From Atlantibacter hermannii (GTDB lineage: Bacteria; Pseudomonadota; Gammaproteobacteria; Enterobacterales; Enterobacteriaceae): a stretch of 64,000 nt of DNA. This document shows positions 46,248 through 57,124 of the stretch, piece by piece (the stretch's first letter is position 1; every line of letters begins with the position of its first letter). Under the pieces are notes generated by a model. The model ran no database searches. It worked only from the letters and a program-made list of their open reading frames with translations, and had not been told where the DNA came from. The position numbers and the translations under genes were made by a program. The DNA is taken from assembly GCA_900635495.1 (NCBI GenBank), contig LR134136.1, forward strand, positions 3,348,001 to 3,412,000, read 5' to 3'.

Positions 46248-46727
46248 ATGACGCCCGCAGTTAAACTGCTCGAAAAGAATAAGATCGCGTTTAAAATTCA
46301 CGCCTATGACCACGACCCGCATGAAACCAATTTTGGCGATGAGGCGGTACGCAAACTGGGGCTTAATGCCGACCAGGTCTACAAAACGTTGCTGGTTTCA
46401 ATGAATGGCGACGCAAAGCAACTGGCGGTGGCGGTGACGCCGGTCGCCACGCAGTTAGATCTCAAAAAAGTCGCTAAGGCATTAGGCGCGAAAAAGGTCG
46501 ATATGGCCGATCCGATGGTAGCGCAACGCACCACCGGCTATTTGGTGGGCGGGATCAGTCCGCTGGGTCAGAAAAAGCGCTTGCCGACGCTGATCGACGC
46601 ACCGGCTCAGGACTTCCCGTGTATTTATATTTCCGGCGGCAAGCGCGGGCTGGATATCGAACTGGCCGCACGCGACCTGGCGTCGCTGCTTAACGCTACC
46701 TTTGCGGATATTGCCCGCCGCGAGTAG
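46248..46727 (+). CDS. ybaK: Cys-tRNA(Pro) deacylase YbaK
   Basis: A 159-residue INS-superfamily editing protein (MTPAVKLLEKNKIAFKIHAYDHDP...). The catalytic region includes KTLLVSMNG and GGISPLGQKK with the conserved lysine in the ALGAKKVDMAD segment. It clears Cys-tRNA(Pro) made by ProRS. Same length and place (ushA-ybaK-ybaP) as in E. coli. Confidence 0.95.
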   Translation: MTPAVKLLEKNKIAFKIHAYDHDPHETNFGDEAVRKLGLNADQVYKTLLVSMNGDAKQLAVAVTPVATQLDLKKVAKALGAKKVDMADPMVAQRTTGYLVGGISPLGQKKRLPTLIDAPAQDFPCIYISGGKRGLDIELAARDLASLLNATFADIARRE

Positions 46728-46759
46728 CGCGCCTGAAAAACCGGGGCGTCGCCGCCCGG

Positions 46760-48423
46760 TTAGTTTGGTTTACTGCAGCTTACTTCACCTTTTGGCTCAA
46801 AAGCATTCACGTCCAGCGGAGAATTCTGCTGGATGTACTGTTTCAGCACCTCGGCATCAATAAACCCGGTATTGACGTAGCCCGGCTGGTCAGCGATGGA
46901 GGGATAGCCATCGCCGCCCGTGGCGTTGAAACTCAGGGGTCGCCATACGGTAGGTTTTATTCGGGTCTACCGGCTCGCCCTTGATTTTCAGATCGCGTAG
47001 CGTGCCGCCTGAGGCGATAAAGCTGACGTTAGCGAACTGCGGATACGCGCCGGAATCCGGTGTTTTCTGCGCCACGGCGGTTAGATATTCCACACCGCTT
47101 TGCCCGGCATATCGATATACACCAGCGTGTTGCCGAACGGTTGCACTTTCAGTACGTCTTTATAGGTGATGTCGCCTGCTTCGATGGAATCCCGAATGCC
47201 GCCGCCGCTCATCACCGCGAAATCCGCCCCGGTGCGCGCCATCTGCGCCGCCAGGATCAGGTGCCGAGATTGGTCTGCACAAAGCGGACTTTACTGCGGT
47301 CCCCTTCGAGATGACCGTTCACATTACCGATTTTCACCTCAAGCTGGGCTTTGCCTTTACTCTGGAAGGGCGATAATAACGACAGCATTTTCGGGTTTTC
47401 GGCAATCTCCGGGGTATAAAGAATACGTTCGCTTTTGCCGTTATCCCAGGTGACTTTTTTCTTCAGGTTTACCGGAATCAACTGGTAATTCACCAGCTTC
47501 ATCTCGCCATTACGGAACTCGAAATCAGCGCGTCCGACGTATTTTGCCCCATTCATGGGCCTGCACAATCCAGATGCCGTTCTGGCGATCCGGCGCACAC
47601 GGGGTGCCAGGCACATATTCCACCTGTTTTTTATTATCGGAGGCCATACAGACCGGGTTTTGTGAATGTCCGCCCACGATCATGGCCAGCGAACCTTCCG
47701 GCAGGCTGCGCGCCATTTCAACATCCCCCGGCGCGTTAGAGCCATGTGCGCCATTATCGTAATGGCCCATATGGGTTGCGGCGGATGATGACATCCGGTT
47801 TTTCGGTTTGCTGAAGTTCCTGAATGACCAGCTTCGCTTCTTCGGCGGGTTTACGGAACTCGATGTCGGTAAAGAATTCCGGGTTGCCGATTTTGGCGGT
47901 GTCGTCTGTGGTCAGGCCAATAACCGCAATTTTCAGGTCCTGACGTTTGAACAACGCCCAGGGTTTGAACAGGCGTTCGCCGGTGCTTTTCTGGTAAATA
48001 TTGGCCGACAGAAACGGGAATTTGGCCCATTGTTCCTGCTGGCGCAATACGGTGAGCGGGTTATCAATTCGTGGTTTCCGACTGCCATCGCGTCATAACC
48101 AATCAGATTCATGCCGCGAAAGTCGGGTTCGGCGTCCTGTAAGTCAGATTCCGGTACGCCGGTGTTGATGTCACCGCCGGACAGCACCAGCACGCTCCCG
48201 CCCTGTTTCCGCGACCTGCTGGCGAATGCTGTCCACCAGCGTTTTTTTGCGCGGCAAGGCCGTACTCGCCGTACTCATTACGCCAGAAATGGCCGTGGTG
48301 ATCGTTGGTGTGAAGGATGGTGATTTTATATGTCTTGTCCTGCTCGTATGCCTGCGCAGGCATACTTGCTATGCCCGCCGCGACCAACAATGCCATTACC
48401 AGGCCGGATTTGGCTAACCCCAT
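46760..48423 (-). pseudogene. ushA: UshA, periplasmic UDP-sugar hydrolase/5'-nucleotidase, several frameshifts
   Basis: The full length (about 554 codons) is present but split over at least six frame changes. The signal peptide runs from the ATG at 48423 (MGLAKSGLVMALLVAAGIAS...AQA). Metallophosphatase motifs TILHTNDHHGHFW, GGDINTG and GNHE-like segment are visible, as are KIAVIGLTTDD, MIVGGHSQ and VSFIASGGTLRDLKIKGEPVD. The gene ends VYEPKGEVSC-type. Most shifts are single-base changes. Either a recent pseudogene or an error cluster; the conserved protein sequence between shifts favours error. Confidence 0.8.
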
Positions 48424-48617
48424 GTCAACGCTCCCTTTAGAAATCATTCAGATCCACAACAGTATAATGGTAGGCCATCCTGTACCACGCGCTTTTCAGA
48501 TTTGCGGCTTTTTATCGAGTCAGGATGCGCGGTATGTTAGCAGAGTAACTATTCTCCTCATGGATAATTACCTGCGTTATCCGCTAATAATAAAATCATT
48601 TTTTTGGAATCTATGGC

Positions 48618-49831
48618 ATGAGTCAACAAACCCAGTCGATAACCGGGCAACCGGCTTCGCCGCCAAAAAGCCGCACCTCGTTCGGTATTTTGGGGGCAAT
48701 CAGCCTGTCGCATTTACTGAACGATATGATCCAGTCGCTGATCCTGGCGCTGTATCCGTTGTTGCAGGCTGAATTTACCCTGAGCTTTGTACAAATCGGG
48801 ATGATTACCCTCACGTTCCAGCTCACTTCATCGCTGCTTCAGCCTGTTGTCGGCCACTATACCGATAAATATCCGATGCCCTGGTCGTTGCCGATTGGCA
48901 TGTGCTTTACCCTCTGCGGTTTAGTGCTGTTAGCGATGGCGGGCAGTTTTACGATGGTACTGCTCGCGGCAGCACTGGTAGGCACCGGTTCGTCCGTGTT
49001 CCATCCGGAATCGTCCCGGGTGGCGCGTATGGCTTCTGGCGGCCGCCATGGTCTGGCGCAATCGCTGTTCCAGGTGGGCGGTAACTTCGGCAGTTCACTT
49101 GGCCCGTTGCTGGCGGCGATTATCATCGCGCCTTACGGTAAAGGGAATGTAGGCTGGTTTGTGCTGGCCGCGCTGCTGGCGATTGTTGTGCTTGCCCAGG
49201 TGAGCCGCTGGTATGCCGCGCAACACCGCCTGGCGAAAAGCCGTCCGGCAGTGAAAATTGCCAACCCGCTGCCACGCCGAAAGTGATTCAGGCCATCACC
49301 GTGCTGCTGATCCTGATTTTCTCCAAATACTTTTATATGGCGAGTATCAGCAGCTACTTCACCTTTTATCTGATGGAAAAATTCCATCTGTCGGTGCAAA
49401 GCGCGCAACTGCATCTGTTCGGCTTTTTGTTCGCCGTCGCGGCGGGCACCGTTATCGGCGGGCCGGTGGGCGATAAGATTGGTCGTAAGCTGGTGATCTG
49501 GGGTTCCATACTCGGGGTTGCGCCTTTTACGCTGATATTGCCTTACGCCGATTTATGGTGGACAGGCGTATTAACAGGCATCATCGGTTTTATTCTGGCC
49601 TCGGCCTTTTCAGCGATTCTGGTCTACGCGCAGGAACTGATGCCTGGCCGCATTGGCATGGTATCCGGCCTGTTTTTCGGTTTCGCTTTTGGCATGGGCG
49701 GGCTTGGCGCTGCGGTGCTGGGCTTTGTCGCGGATCAGACCAGTATTTTTCTAGTTTACAAAATCTGCGCTTTCCTGCCTCTTTTAGGGATACTGACGGT
49801 ATTCCTGCCCGATAATCGTCATAAAGCCTAA
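48618..49831 (+). CDS. fsr: Fosmidomycin resistance efflux protein Fsr (MFS), one frameshift
   Basis: About 404 residues after restoring one base near 49274, where the frame ending ANPLPRRK should continue as LPTPKVIQAIT. Twelve membrane helices are expected and the MFS motif GDKIGRK lies at the start of the second half. Exports fosmidomycin and similar compounds. Divergent from ushA across 194 bases, as in E. coli. Confidence 0.92.
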
Positions 49832-49837
49832 CGTAAC

Positions 49838-49862
49838 GCGGCCAAAGCTCGTCTTTGGCCGC
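49838..49862 (+). terminator. Hairpin after fsr
   Basis: GCGGCCAAAG/CTTTGGCCGC, a perfect 10-base stem with loop CTCGT, six bases after the fsr stop; weak T content downstream. Confidence 0.65.
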
Positions 49863-50063
49863 CGCTGTACCCCGCATATCTTCACGCTTCAGGCGCGATA
49901 AAGCTCCAAATCTCCTCTCTGCCTGCTTTTTTTCATCCAAATGCTATTTTTATTCACATTTCATCCAATATTGATAAACGCGCTGTATAAAATTGTCATA
50001 AACTATTAACCGGAGGCCAGGTTTTCACCAGGTCGGGAGCCACTAAATACGAAAGGAGACGGA

Positions 50064-51738
50064 ATGCATCACGCCACCCCGCTTATCACCACGATTGTCG
50101 GCGGCCTCGTGCTCGCTTTTTTGCTGGGCATGCTGGCCAACAGGTTACGTATATCACCACTGGTGGGATATTTAATCGCGGGGGTTTTAGCCGGGCCGTT
50201 TTACGCCGGGTTTTGTTGCTGACACCAAACTCGCGCCGGAACTGGCGGAGCTCGGGGTTATCCTGCTGATGTTTGGCGTCGGATTGCATTTCTCGATTAA
50301 GGATTTGATGGCGGTAAAGTCGATAGCCATCCCCGGTGCCATCGCGCAAATTGCGGTGGCGACGCTCCTGGGGATGGGGCTTGCCTGGACGCTTGACTGG
50401 TCATTAATGACCGGCATCGTGTTTGGTTTGTGTCTTTCCACCGCCAGTACCGTGGTACTGTTGCGGGCGCTTGAAGAACGGCAGTTAATCGACAGTCAGC
50501 GCGGGCAAATCGCTATTGGCTGGCTGATTGTTGAAGATTTGGTGATGGTGTTAACGCTGGTATTGCTGCCTGCTGTCGCAGGAATGCTGGAAAAGGGCAA
50601 CGTCGGCCTGGCATCGCTGTCTCTGGATATGGGTATCACAATCAGCAAAGTGGTGGCGTTTATCGCCCTGATGATGCTGGTTGGCCGTCGCGTTGTGCCG
50701 TGGATCCTGGCGCGCAGCGCAGCGACCGGTTCGCGGGAGCTGTTTACGCTGGCAGTGCTGGCGCTGGCGCTCGGTATCGCCTTTGGCGCCGTTGAATTGT
50801 TCGACGTCTCCTTTGCGCTCGGCGCGTTCTTCGCCGGTGTGGTGCTTAATGAGTCGGAGCTTAGCCACCGCGCCGCCCACGATACCCTGCCACTGCGGGA
50901 CGCGTTTGCGGTGCTGTTCTTTGTCTCCGTCGGTATGTTGTTCGATCCGATGATCCTGATTCAACAACCGGTAGCCGTGCTGGGCACCGTGATTATCATC
51001 ATTTTCGGCAAATCCCTTGCCGCATTTGCGCTGGTGCGAATGTTCGGTCACTCCCAGCGGACCGCGTTAACCATTTCCACCAGCCTGGCGCAGATTGGTG
51101 AATTCGCGTTTATTCTGGCTGGCCTCGGTATGGCACTCGATTTGCTGCCGCAGGAAGGCCAGAATCTGGTGCTGGCGGGCGCAATTCTGTCGATCATGCT
51201 CAACCCTGTGCTGTTCGCCATTCTTGAAAAGTACCTCGAGAAAACCGAAACGCTGGAAGAGCAGACGCTGGAAGAGGCGCTGGAAGAAGAGCAGCATCCG
51301 GTGGATATTTGCAACCACGCCCTGCTGGTGGGTTATGGCCGTGTCGGGAGTCTTATTGGCGAGAAACTGATGGAGCAAGGGATCCCGCTGGTGGTGGTTG
51401 AGACATCCCGGACGCGAGTGGATGAGCTGCGCTCACGCGGCATTCGCGCGGTGCTGGGTAATGCCGCCAATGAAGAGATCCTGAACCTCGCGCATCTGAA
51501 CTGCGCCCGCTGGCTGCTGTTGACGATCCCGAACGGGTATGAAGCCGGTGAGATTGTCGCCACGGCACGTGCGACGTGCCCCGGAATCGATATTATCGCC
51601 CGCGCCCATTACGACGATGAAGTGGATTACATCGCTGAACGCGGTGCGAATGAGGTGGTCATGGGCGAGCGTGAAATCGCGAACACGATGCTTGCGCTGT
51701 TAGGAAGCCGTCAGACCGGCGAAACGGTAAGCGGTTAA
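50064..51738 (+). CDS. ybaL: Kef-type K+/H+ antiporter-like protein YbaL (one frameshift)
   Basis: About 557 residues from ATG 50064 (MHHATPLITTIVGGLVLAFLLG, with GGAG upstream) when one T of the TTTT run near 50200 is removed. Thirteen or so membrane segments of the CPA2 family fill residues 1-400. A C-terminal TrkA-N/RCK domain follows with the nucleotide-binding motif LLVGYGRVGSLIGEKL. Predicted potassium or proton antiporter; substrate not proven. Confidence 0.92.
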
Positions 51739-51756
51739 CGCCGTCCTCACGATAAC

Positions 51757-51793
51757 AAAAAGGCTGGGAAGCGATGCTTCACCAGCCTTTTTT
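51757..51793. terminator. Bidirectional terminator between ybaL and gsk
   Basis: AAAAAGGCTGGGAAGC, loop GAT, GCTTC-A-CCAGCCTTTTTT, a long stem with one bulge and A/T tracts on both sides. Confidence 0.9.
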
Positions 51794-51806
51794 AATGGGG
51801 CGTGTT

Positions 51807-53111
51807 TTACCGCTCCCAGTATGCCTCTTCGAGGCTGTCTTCACGTTCCGGCAGCCCGCGGGTTAACCTCGGCGAATGCTGATTCAAAACCTGATAGCTC
51901 ACGCGGTTGGCATATTTGCATACCTGCGCCAGCGACGAGTAGGTCAGCCAGTTAAATTTATGCTTGCTGGAATTGGGCACGTTAGTGCGATGGAAATTGT
52001 TGGCAGTGATGTCGTGCAGCAGCGCTGCCAGCGCGCCGTCGCCTGCGCCGTTGGTATTCATGATTTTTTCCGGCCCGCCCATATACGGCGCGATGTGGGA
52101 GTAAATCCGCAGTGGCTGCTGGCAATCTTTTAAGCGTAACACCCGGCTAAATTCGTACTGGTTGAATTCAGCGATCGCGCCCGGCAGCAACGGATGTTGG
52201 GTCTTGCGCTTCGCCTCTTCCTCGGTGTATCCCGCCATGTACAATCCCACCGGCCCGGCGGTGCACAGCACTAAATCGACCCAGTCCAGCGCTTTATCGG
52301 ACGCCAGCAACGGATCGCTCTCGCCAGTCAGCGCCAGCGCTTCTTCTTCGTTCATCGCCAGAATCGAGACGTGCTCTTTCAGAAACTCGCGCCACCATGA
52401 CGGGTTATCCGCGATCACATACTTCGTGCCCAGCGTCAGTACGACCGGAACATTGTGCTTCTTCGCGTAACCAATGGCGGTCATGGTGGCATCCGGCATC
52501 GGTTCACCGGGTTTGCAGCGCACCAGATACGACGTCAGCACCAGCGCTGAAGCACCTGCGATCACGGCTTCGGGAATGCTTTCCGGCCGCAGTTGATTCA
52601 TATGGCCCGGACTGATGGCGAAGGTGCGCTCGCCCTGCTCGCTAATCAGCGTAAAGCAGCGGCCAATGGCACCGTCCACACCCTGAAGGTAATTAAGATC
52701 GGTGCGGCTGGAGGTATTGCATAAATAGCGGTAGGCGTAGCTGCCCGGCGTGATGTTATTGCACATCACGCCCAGCAGGACGGAACGGTCATCGGCCAGC
52801 ACCGAATAGTTGTGCATGGTATTGCCGATAGTGCCGCCAGCAAACTGATGGGTAATGAGGTTTTCGCGGACCAGTTCCTGGTAAAGCGCTTCTGCCACGT
52901 CATCTTCAATCACCAGCGAATGGCCGAGGCTCAGGCCGTAGCGCGCCACAAACGCATCATCGACACGCGCTTCGATATCCACCAGCGTCTGGTCAATACC
53001 AACAACCCAGGACGGGCTGGCTTCATGATCGGGCTGCGTCTGTTGAAGTAACGGGTCGCGCAGACTGACGGGAAAATAGTGTTTAGATTTACGTTTGCCG
53101 GGAAATTTCAT
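51807..53111 (-). CDS. gsk: Inosine-guanosine kinase Gsk
   Basis: A 434-residue PfkB-family kinase starting MKFPGKRKSKHYFPV. Motifs: FAGGTIGNTMHNY, AISPGHMNQL and the catalytic NTNGAGDGALAALLHD with the general base Asp. Salvages inosine and guanosine with ATP. The ATG at 53111 matches the family; the frame is open 14 codons further upstream but that stretch is not conserved. aes, which separates gsk from hemH in K-12, is absent here. Confidence 0.96.
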   Translation of the reverse strand: MKFPGKRKSKHYFPVSLRDPLLQQTQPDHEASPSWVVGIDQTLVDIEARVDDAFVARYGLSLGHSLVIEDDVAEALYQELVRENLITHQFAGGTIGNTMHNYSVLADDRSVLLGVMCNNITPGSYAYRYLCNTSSRTDLNYLQGVDGAIGRCFTLISEQGERTFAISPGHMNQLRPESIPEAVIAGASALVLTSYLVRCKPGEPMPDATMTAIGYAKKHNVPVVLTLGTKYVIADNPSWWREFLKEHVSILAMNEEEALALTGESDPLLASDKALDWVDLVLCTAGPVGLYMAGYTEEEAKRKTQHPLLPGAIAEFNQYEFSRVLRLKDCQQPLRIYSHIAPYMGGPEKIMNTNGAGDGALAALLHDITANNFHRTNVPNSSKHKFNWLTYSSLAQVCKYANRVSYQVLNQHSPRLTRGLPEREDSLEEAYWER

Positions 53112-53173
53112 GGATTGCGGATCGGTAGCTATTGAGGCGGTGAATGGTAGCACATTCCGCCGCCCCGACGCGA

Positions 53174-54136
53174 TTAGCGATAGCGTGACACCAGTTGCAC
53201 CATCATCTCAATGTGGGCGGCACCGTCGTTTAAAGCGGGAATGTATTCGTATTTCTCGCCCCCTGCCTCAAGGAAGATTTCGCGGTTCTGTTCGGCGATC
53301 TCTTCCAGCGTCTCCAGACAATCCGCCGCAAAGCCCGGGCACATCACCTGAATATGCTTAATGCCTTTTTGGGGCAGCATTTTCAGGGTTTCGTCGGTAT
53401 ACGGCGTCAGCCACGGCTCGCGGCCAAAGCGCGACTGGAACGTCATCATCGTCTTCTCAGGGTCGATTTCCAGCGCGCCCACCAGTTCCCGGGTTGTATC
53501 GCGGCAGCGCTGCGGATAATCGTCGCCTTCGTCGGCATAGCGTTGCGGAATCCCGTGGTACGACATCAGCAGCAGATCCGGTTCGCCATGTTGCGCGAAA
53601 GACTGACGCACAGTGCCCGCCAGCGCGTTGATGTAAGCCGGGTGATCGGCGTAATCGCGAATGAAATTAATGCCCGGCACCCGACGATAGCGGGTCAGAA
53701 TGCGCGCCAGCTCATCCCACACGGCGGCCACCGTCGAGCAGGAAAATTGCGGGTAAAGCGGCAGGACGATGATGTTGGTGACACCGCTTTCGATAAGCCC
53801 GTCGACAGCGCTGTCCAGCGACGGTTTGCCATAGCTCATACCCAGCACCACCGGCATATCGGGCAGACGCGCAGATAAGGCCTGCTGCTGGCGACGGCTG
53901 TACACCAGTAACGGTGAGCCCTCTTCCATCCAGATGGACTGATAGAGTTTGGCGACGCGAGGAGAACGCAGCGGCAGGATCACGCCGCGCAACAGCGGCC
54001 ACCACAGCAGCGGCGACGTATCGACGACGCGCTTATCGCTTAAAAACTGGCGCAGATAGCGTTTTACCGCCGATGCCGTCGGGGCATCCGGTGTGCCGAG
54101 ATTGACCAGCAGAATACCTGTTTTTTCGAAACGCAT
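53174..54136 (-). CDS. hemH: Ferrochelatase HemH
   Basis: A 320-residue ferrochelatase, E. coli length. Visible are the N-terminal GILLVNLGTPDAPT, the catalytic histidine in LMSYHGIPQRY, TFQSRFGREPWLTPYTD and the conserved Glu in FAADCLETLEEI. It inserts Fe(II) into protoporphyrin IX at the membrane surface. Confidence 0.96.
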   Translation of the reverse strand: MRFEKTGILLVNLGTPDAPTASAVKRYLRQFLSDKRVVDTSPLLWWPLLRGVILPLRSPRVAKLYQSIWMEEGSPLLVYSRRQQQALSARLPDMPVVLGMSYGKPSLDSAVDGLIESGVTNIIVLPLYPQFSCSTVAAVWDELARILTRYRRVPGINFIRDYADHPAYINALAGTVRQSFAQHGEPDLLLMSYHGIPQRYADEGDDYPQRCRDTTRELVGALEIDPEKTMMTFQSRFGREPWLTPYTDETLKMLPQKGIKHIQVMCPGFAADCLETLEEIAEQNREIFLEAGGEKYEYIPALNDGAAHIEMMVQLVSRYR

Positions 54137-54304
54137 TATCCGCCCTTACCTGACTAAATGGTTGATAATTGTAACTGAAAACGGAACAGGATAAATCTAT
54201 TGATATAAGAGCCAACGCCCTTCTTCGGGAAAGAAAAGCATCTGGCTCTGGATCATTCAGGCTGGCGGCAGGCCGCCGCCTGAAAGGAGAAAGGTGACGG
54301 GCGA

Positions 54305-54949
54305 TTAACCGAGGATTTTTTCCAGTTCAGCGCGCACTTCGCTGACCGCTTTGGTGCCGTCAACTTTCGCGTAACGGGTGTTGCCCGCCTGCGCTTCTTT
54401 CTGGTAGTAGCCAATCAGCGGCGCGGTCATCTGATGGTATTCCACCAGACGTTTACGCACGGTTTCTTCCTGGTCATCTTTACGGGTGGTCAGCTCGTCG
54501 CCGGTCACGTCGTCTTTGCCTTCCACTTTCGGCGGATTGAATTTAACGTGGTAAACGCGGCCGGAAGCAGCGTGTACGCGGCGGCCAACGATACGGTCAA
54601 CAATCAGTTCGTCCGGCACAGCAAATTCGAGCACATAATCAACGTTAATGCCCGCTTCTTTCATGGCGTCTGCCTGCGGAATGGTGCGCGGGAAACCGTC
54701 CAGCAGAAAACCGTTGCGGCAATCTTCCTGCGCAATGCGCTCTTTTACCAGGGCAATAACCAGCTCATCGGTCACCAGTTTGCCGGCGTCCATAATGTCT
54801 TTTGCCTGTTTGCCCAGCTCAGAGCCGGATTTTACCGCGGCGCGTAACATGTCACCGGTGGAGATTTGCGGAATGCCGTATTTCTCCATGATGAACTGTG
54901 CCTGAGTACCTTTTCCTGCGCCCGGAGCGCCGAGCAGAATAATACGCAT
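54305..54949 (-). CDS. adk: Adenylate kinase Adk
   Basis: A 214-residue long-form kinase starting MRIILLGAPGAGKGTQ (P-loop). NMP-binding ISTGDMLRAAVKSG, LDGFPRTIPQAD and the LID region with GRRVHAASGRVYHVKFNPP. Balances ATP, ADP and AMP. A longer start five codons up is rejected. A GC-rich hairpin (54259-54282) follows the gene without a T tract. Confidence 0.97.
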   Translation of the reverse strand: MRIILLGAPGAGKGTQAQFIMEKYGIPQISTGDMLRAAVKSGSELGKQAKDIMDAGKLVTDELVIALVKERIAQEDCRNGFLLDGFPRTIPQADAMKEAGINVDYVLEFAVPDELIVDRIVGRRVHAASGRVYHVKFNPPKVEGKDDVTGDELTTRKDDQEETVRKRLVEYHQMTAPLIGYYQKEAQAGNTRYAKVDGTKAVSEVRAELEKILG

Positions 54950-55137
54950 TGCGTAATTCCCCATACGATTTGATTATTACTGGAAGTTGCGAGGCAAAAC
55001 CATACCACTAAAGGCAGTACTACGACAAGAAACGCGGGGTTGGTGAATGCTTTCAAGCGCCTGACGAATGGCAATAAAATGTACAGCGGCGGGAAATTTT
55101 CCCCCTCTCAGGACGAAGAGAGGGGGAAAAAACAGCG

Positions 55138-57012
55138 TTACGAGACCAGAAGTTGGTTCATGCGGCGAATAAACAGGTTTGGATCTTCCAGGGTGCCGCG
55201 CTCGGCGAACAGCGCCTGATCGAGCAACAGTTCCACCCACTCTTTAAACTGCTCGTCATCCTGCGTGTCGGCAGTGCGTTTCACCAGCACATGATCCGGG
55301 TTCAGTTCAAAGATGTATTTCACATCCGGCACGGCCTGGCCCGCCGCGGCGAAGAGCTTCGCCATCTGGGTGCTCATTTCGTCGTTGTCGGTAGTGACAA
55401 TCGCCGGCGTGTCGGTCAGACGATGGGTGAAGCGCACTTCTTTCACGCGGTCGCCCAGCAGGGTTTTCACGCGATCGATAAACGGCTCAAGCGCTTTTTC
55501 TGCTTCTTTGGTCTGCTCGTCAACTTCGTCAGCCAGCTTATCCAGCGACTCGTCCGCCTTGGCGATGGACTGGAATTTCTTACCGTCAAACTCGGTCAGG
55601 TAGCTCATCATCCATTCGTCGATGCGGTCGGAAAGCAGCAGGACTTCGATGCCTTTCTTACGCAGCAGCTCCAGATGCGGGCTGCTCTTCGCCGCGGCAT
55701 AGCTGTCAGCGGTGATGTAATAGATCTTCTCCTGGCCTTCTTTCATGCGCGCCACGTACTCTTCCAGCGAGACGGTCTGCTCGGAAGAATCGGTGTGAGT
55801 GGACGCAAAGCGCAGCAGTTTGGCAATGGTTTCCTGGTTGGCGTGATCTTCCGCCGGACCTTCTTTCAGTACCAGACCGAACTGTTTCCAGAAGGTTTGG
55901 TATTTTTCCGCGTCGTCCTTAGCCAGTTTTTCCAGGGTCTGCAGGGCGCGTTTGGTCAGCGCGTTACGCAGATTACGGGTCACGGTGCTGTCCTGGAGGA
56001 TTTCACGCGACACATTGAGCGGCAGATCGTTGGAATCAATCAGGCCACGGATAAAGCGCAGGTAGTTCGGCATGAACTGCTCAGCGTCATCCATGATGAA
56101 GACACGCTGCACATAGAGTTTCAGGCCGTGTTTATGATCGCGGTTCCACATGTCCCACGGTGCCTGGGACGGCACATACAGCAGGCTGGTGTACTCCTGC
56201 TTACCTTCCACGCGGTTATGGCTCCAGATCAGCGGATCGGTGAAGTCATGGGCGATATGCTTGTAGAACTCTTTGTACTCGTCATCGCTGATTTCGGACT
56301 TGCTACGGGTCCACAGCGCCTGGGCTTTGTTGATTTTCTCGAAGCTGACGACGGTTTCGCCGTCTTTTTCTTCATGTTTTTCAATCTCAACCGGCAGGGC
56401 GATGTGATCGGAGTATTTGCTGATGATCGAACGCACGCGCCAGTCATCAAGGAATTCATCCTCGCCTTCACGCAGGTGCAAAGTAATTTCGGTGCCGCGA
56501 TCGGCTTTATTGATGTCTGCGACGGTGTATTCGCCTTCGCCCGCAGATTCCCAGAACACGCCCTCTTCAGCGCTGGCGCCTGCAGCACGGGTGCGTACGG
56601 TCACTTTATCCGCCACGATAAACGCTGAGTAGAAGCCCACGCCAAACTGGCCGATTAACTGGCTGTCTTTCGCCTGGTCGGAACCCATCGATTCCAGGAA
56701 CGCTTTGGTGCCGGATTTTGCGATGGTCCCCAGGTGATCGATCACTTCATCACGGGTCATCCCGATGCCGTTATCGGCGATAGTCAGGGTGCGATTGGCT
56801 TTGTCGAAGGAAACGCGTACCCGCAGATCGCCGTCTCCGCCGTACAGATCCGGATTGGACAACGCGCGAAAGCGCAGTTTGTCTGCCGCATCCGAGGCGT
56901 TGGAGATAAGCTCACGCAGGAAAATTTCTTTATTGGAATACAGGGAATGGATCATCAGGTGCAGAAGCTGTTTCACTTCTGACTGGAAACCACGGGTTTC
57001 TTGTCCTTTCAT
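55138..57012 (-). CDS. htpG: Hsp90 chaperone HtpG
   Basis: A 624-residue Hsp90. GHKL ATPase motifs ELISNASDAADKLR, DNGIGMTRDEV and GQFGVGFYSAF, middle-domain catalytic arginine region and a C-terminal dimer domain ending RRMNQLLVS. Heat-shock regulated: a sigma-32 promoter lies upstream. The 491-codon open frame on the other strand (55153-56628) is an antisense shadow. Confidence 0.98.
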   Translation of the reverse strand: MKGQETRGFQSEVKQLLHLMIHSLYSNKEIFLRELISNASDAADKLRFRALSNPDLYGGDGDLRVRVSFDKANRTLTIADNGIGMTRDEVIDHLGTIAKSGTKAFLESMGSDQAKDSQLIGQFGVGFYSAFIVADKVTVRTRAAGASAEEGVFWESAGEGEYTVADINKADRGTEITLHLREGEDEFLDDWRVRSIISKYSDHIALPVEIEKHEEKDGETVVSFEKINKAQALWTRSKSEISDDEYKEFYKHIAHDFTDPLIWSHNRVEGKQEYTSLLYVPSQAPWDMWNRDHKHGLKLYVQRVFIMDDAEQFMPNYLRFIRGLIDSNDLPLNVSREILQDSTVTRNLRNALTKRALQTLEKLAKDDAEKYQTFWKQFGLVLKEGPAEDHANQETIAKLLRFASTHTDSSEQTVSLEEYVARMKEGQEKIYYITADSYAAAKSSPHLELLRKKGIEVLLLSDRIDEWMMSYLTEFDGKKFQSIAKADESLDKLADEVDEQTKEAEKALEPFIDRVKTLLGDRVKEVRFTHRLTDTPAIVTTDNDEMSTQMAKLFAAAGQAVPDVKYIFELNPDHVLVKRTADTQDDEQFKEWVELLLDQALFAERGTLEDPNLFIRRMNQLLVS

Positions 57013-57067
57013 TTAAGTCGACCTCAACAATACCATTTAATGGGGGGTATAAAACGTTGAGGGAGAG

Positions 57068-57094
57068 ATGGGGATAACGGGGAGATATTTCAAG
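57068..57094 (-). promoter_or_regulatory. Sigma-32 heat-shock promoter of htpG
   Basis: CTTGAAA (57094-57088), 14 bases, CCCCAT (57073-57068) on the minus strand. This is the RpoH consensus and agrees with the E. coli htpG promoter as I recall it. Expected start about 45 bases before the ATG. Confidence 0.9.
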
Positions 57095-57119
57095 CGGAGC
57101 GTGTAAAAGACACGCTCCG
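57095..57119 (-). terminator. Hairpin after recR, abutting the htpG -35
   Basis: CGGAGCGTGT/ACACGCTCCG, a perfect 10-base stem with a 5-base loop, five bases after the recR stop. The stem ends one base before the sigma-32 -35 element. No clear T tract. Confidence 0.6.
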
Positions 57120-57124
57120 AATGA

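Noticed and set aside
55153..56628. A 491-codon plus-strand frame opposite htpG
   Set aside because: A shadow of high third-position GC in htpG. Its protein resembles nothing I know and lies fully within a conserved gene.
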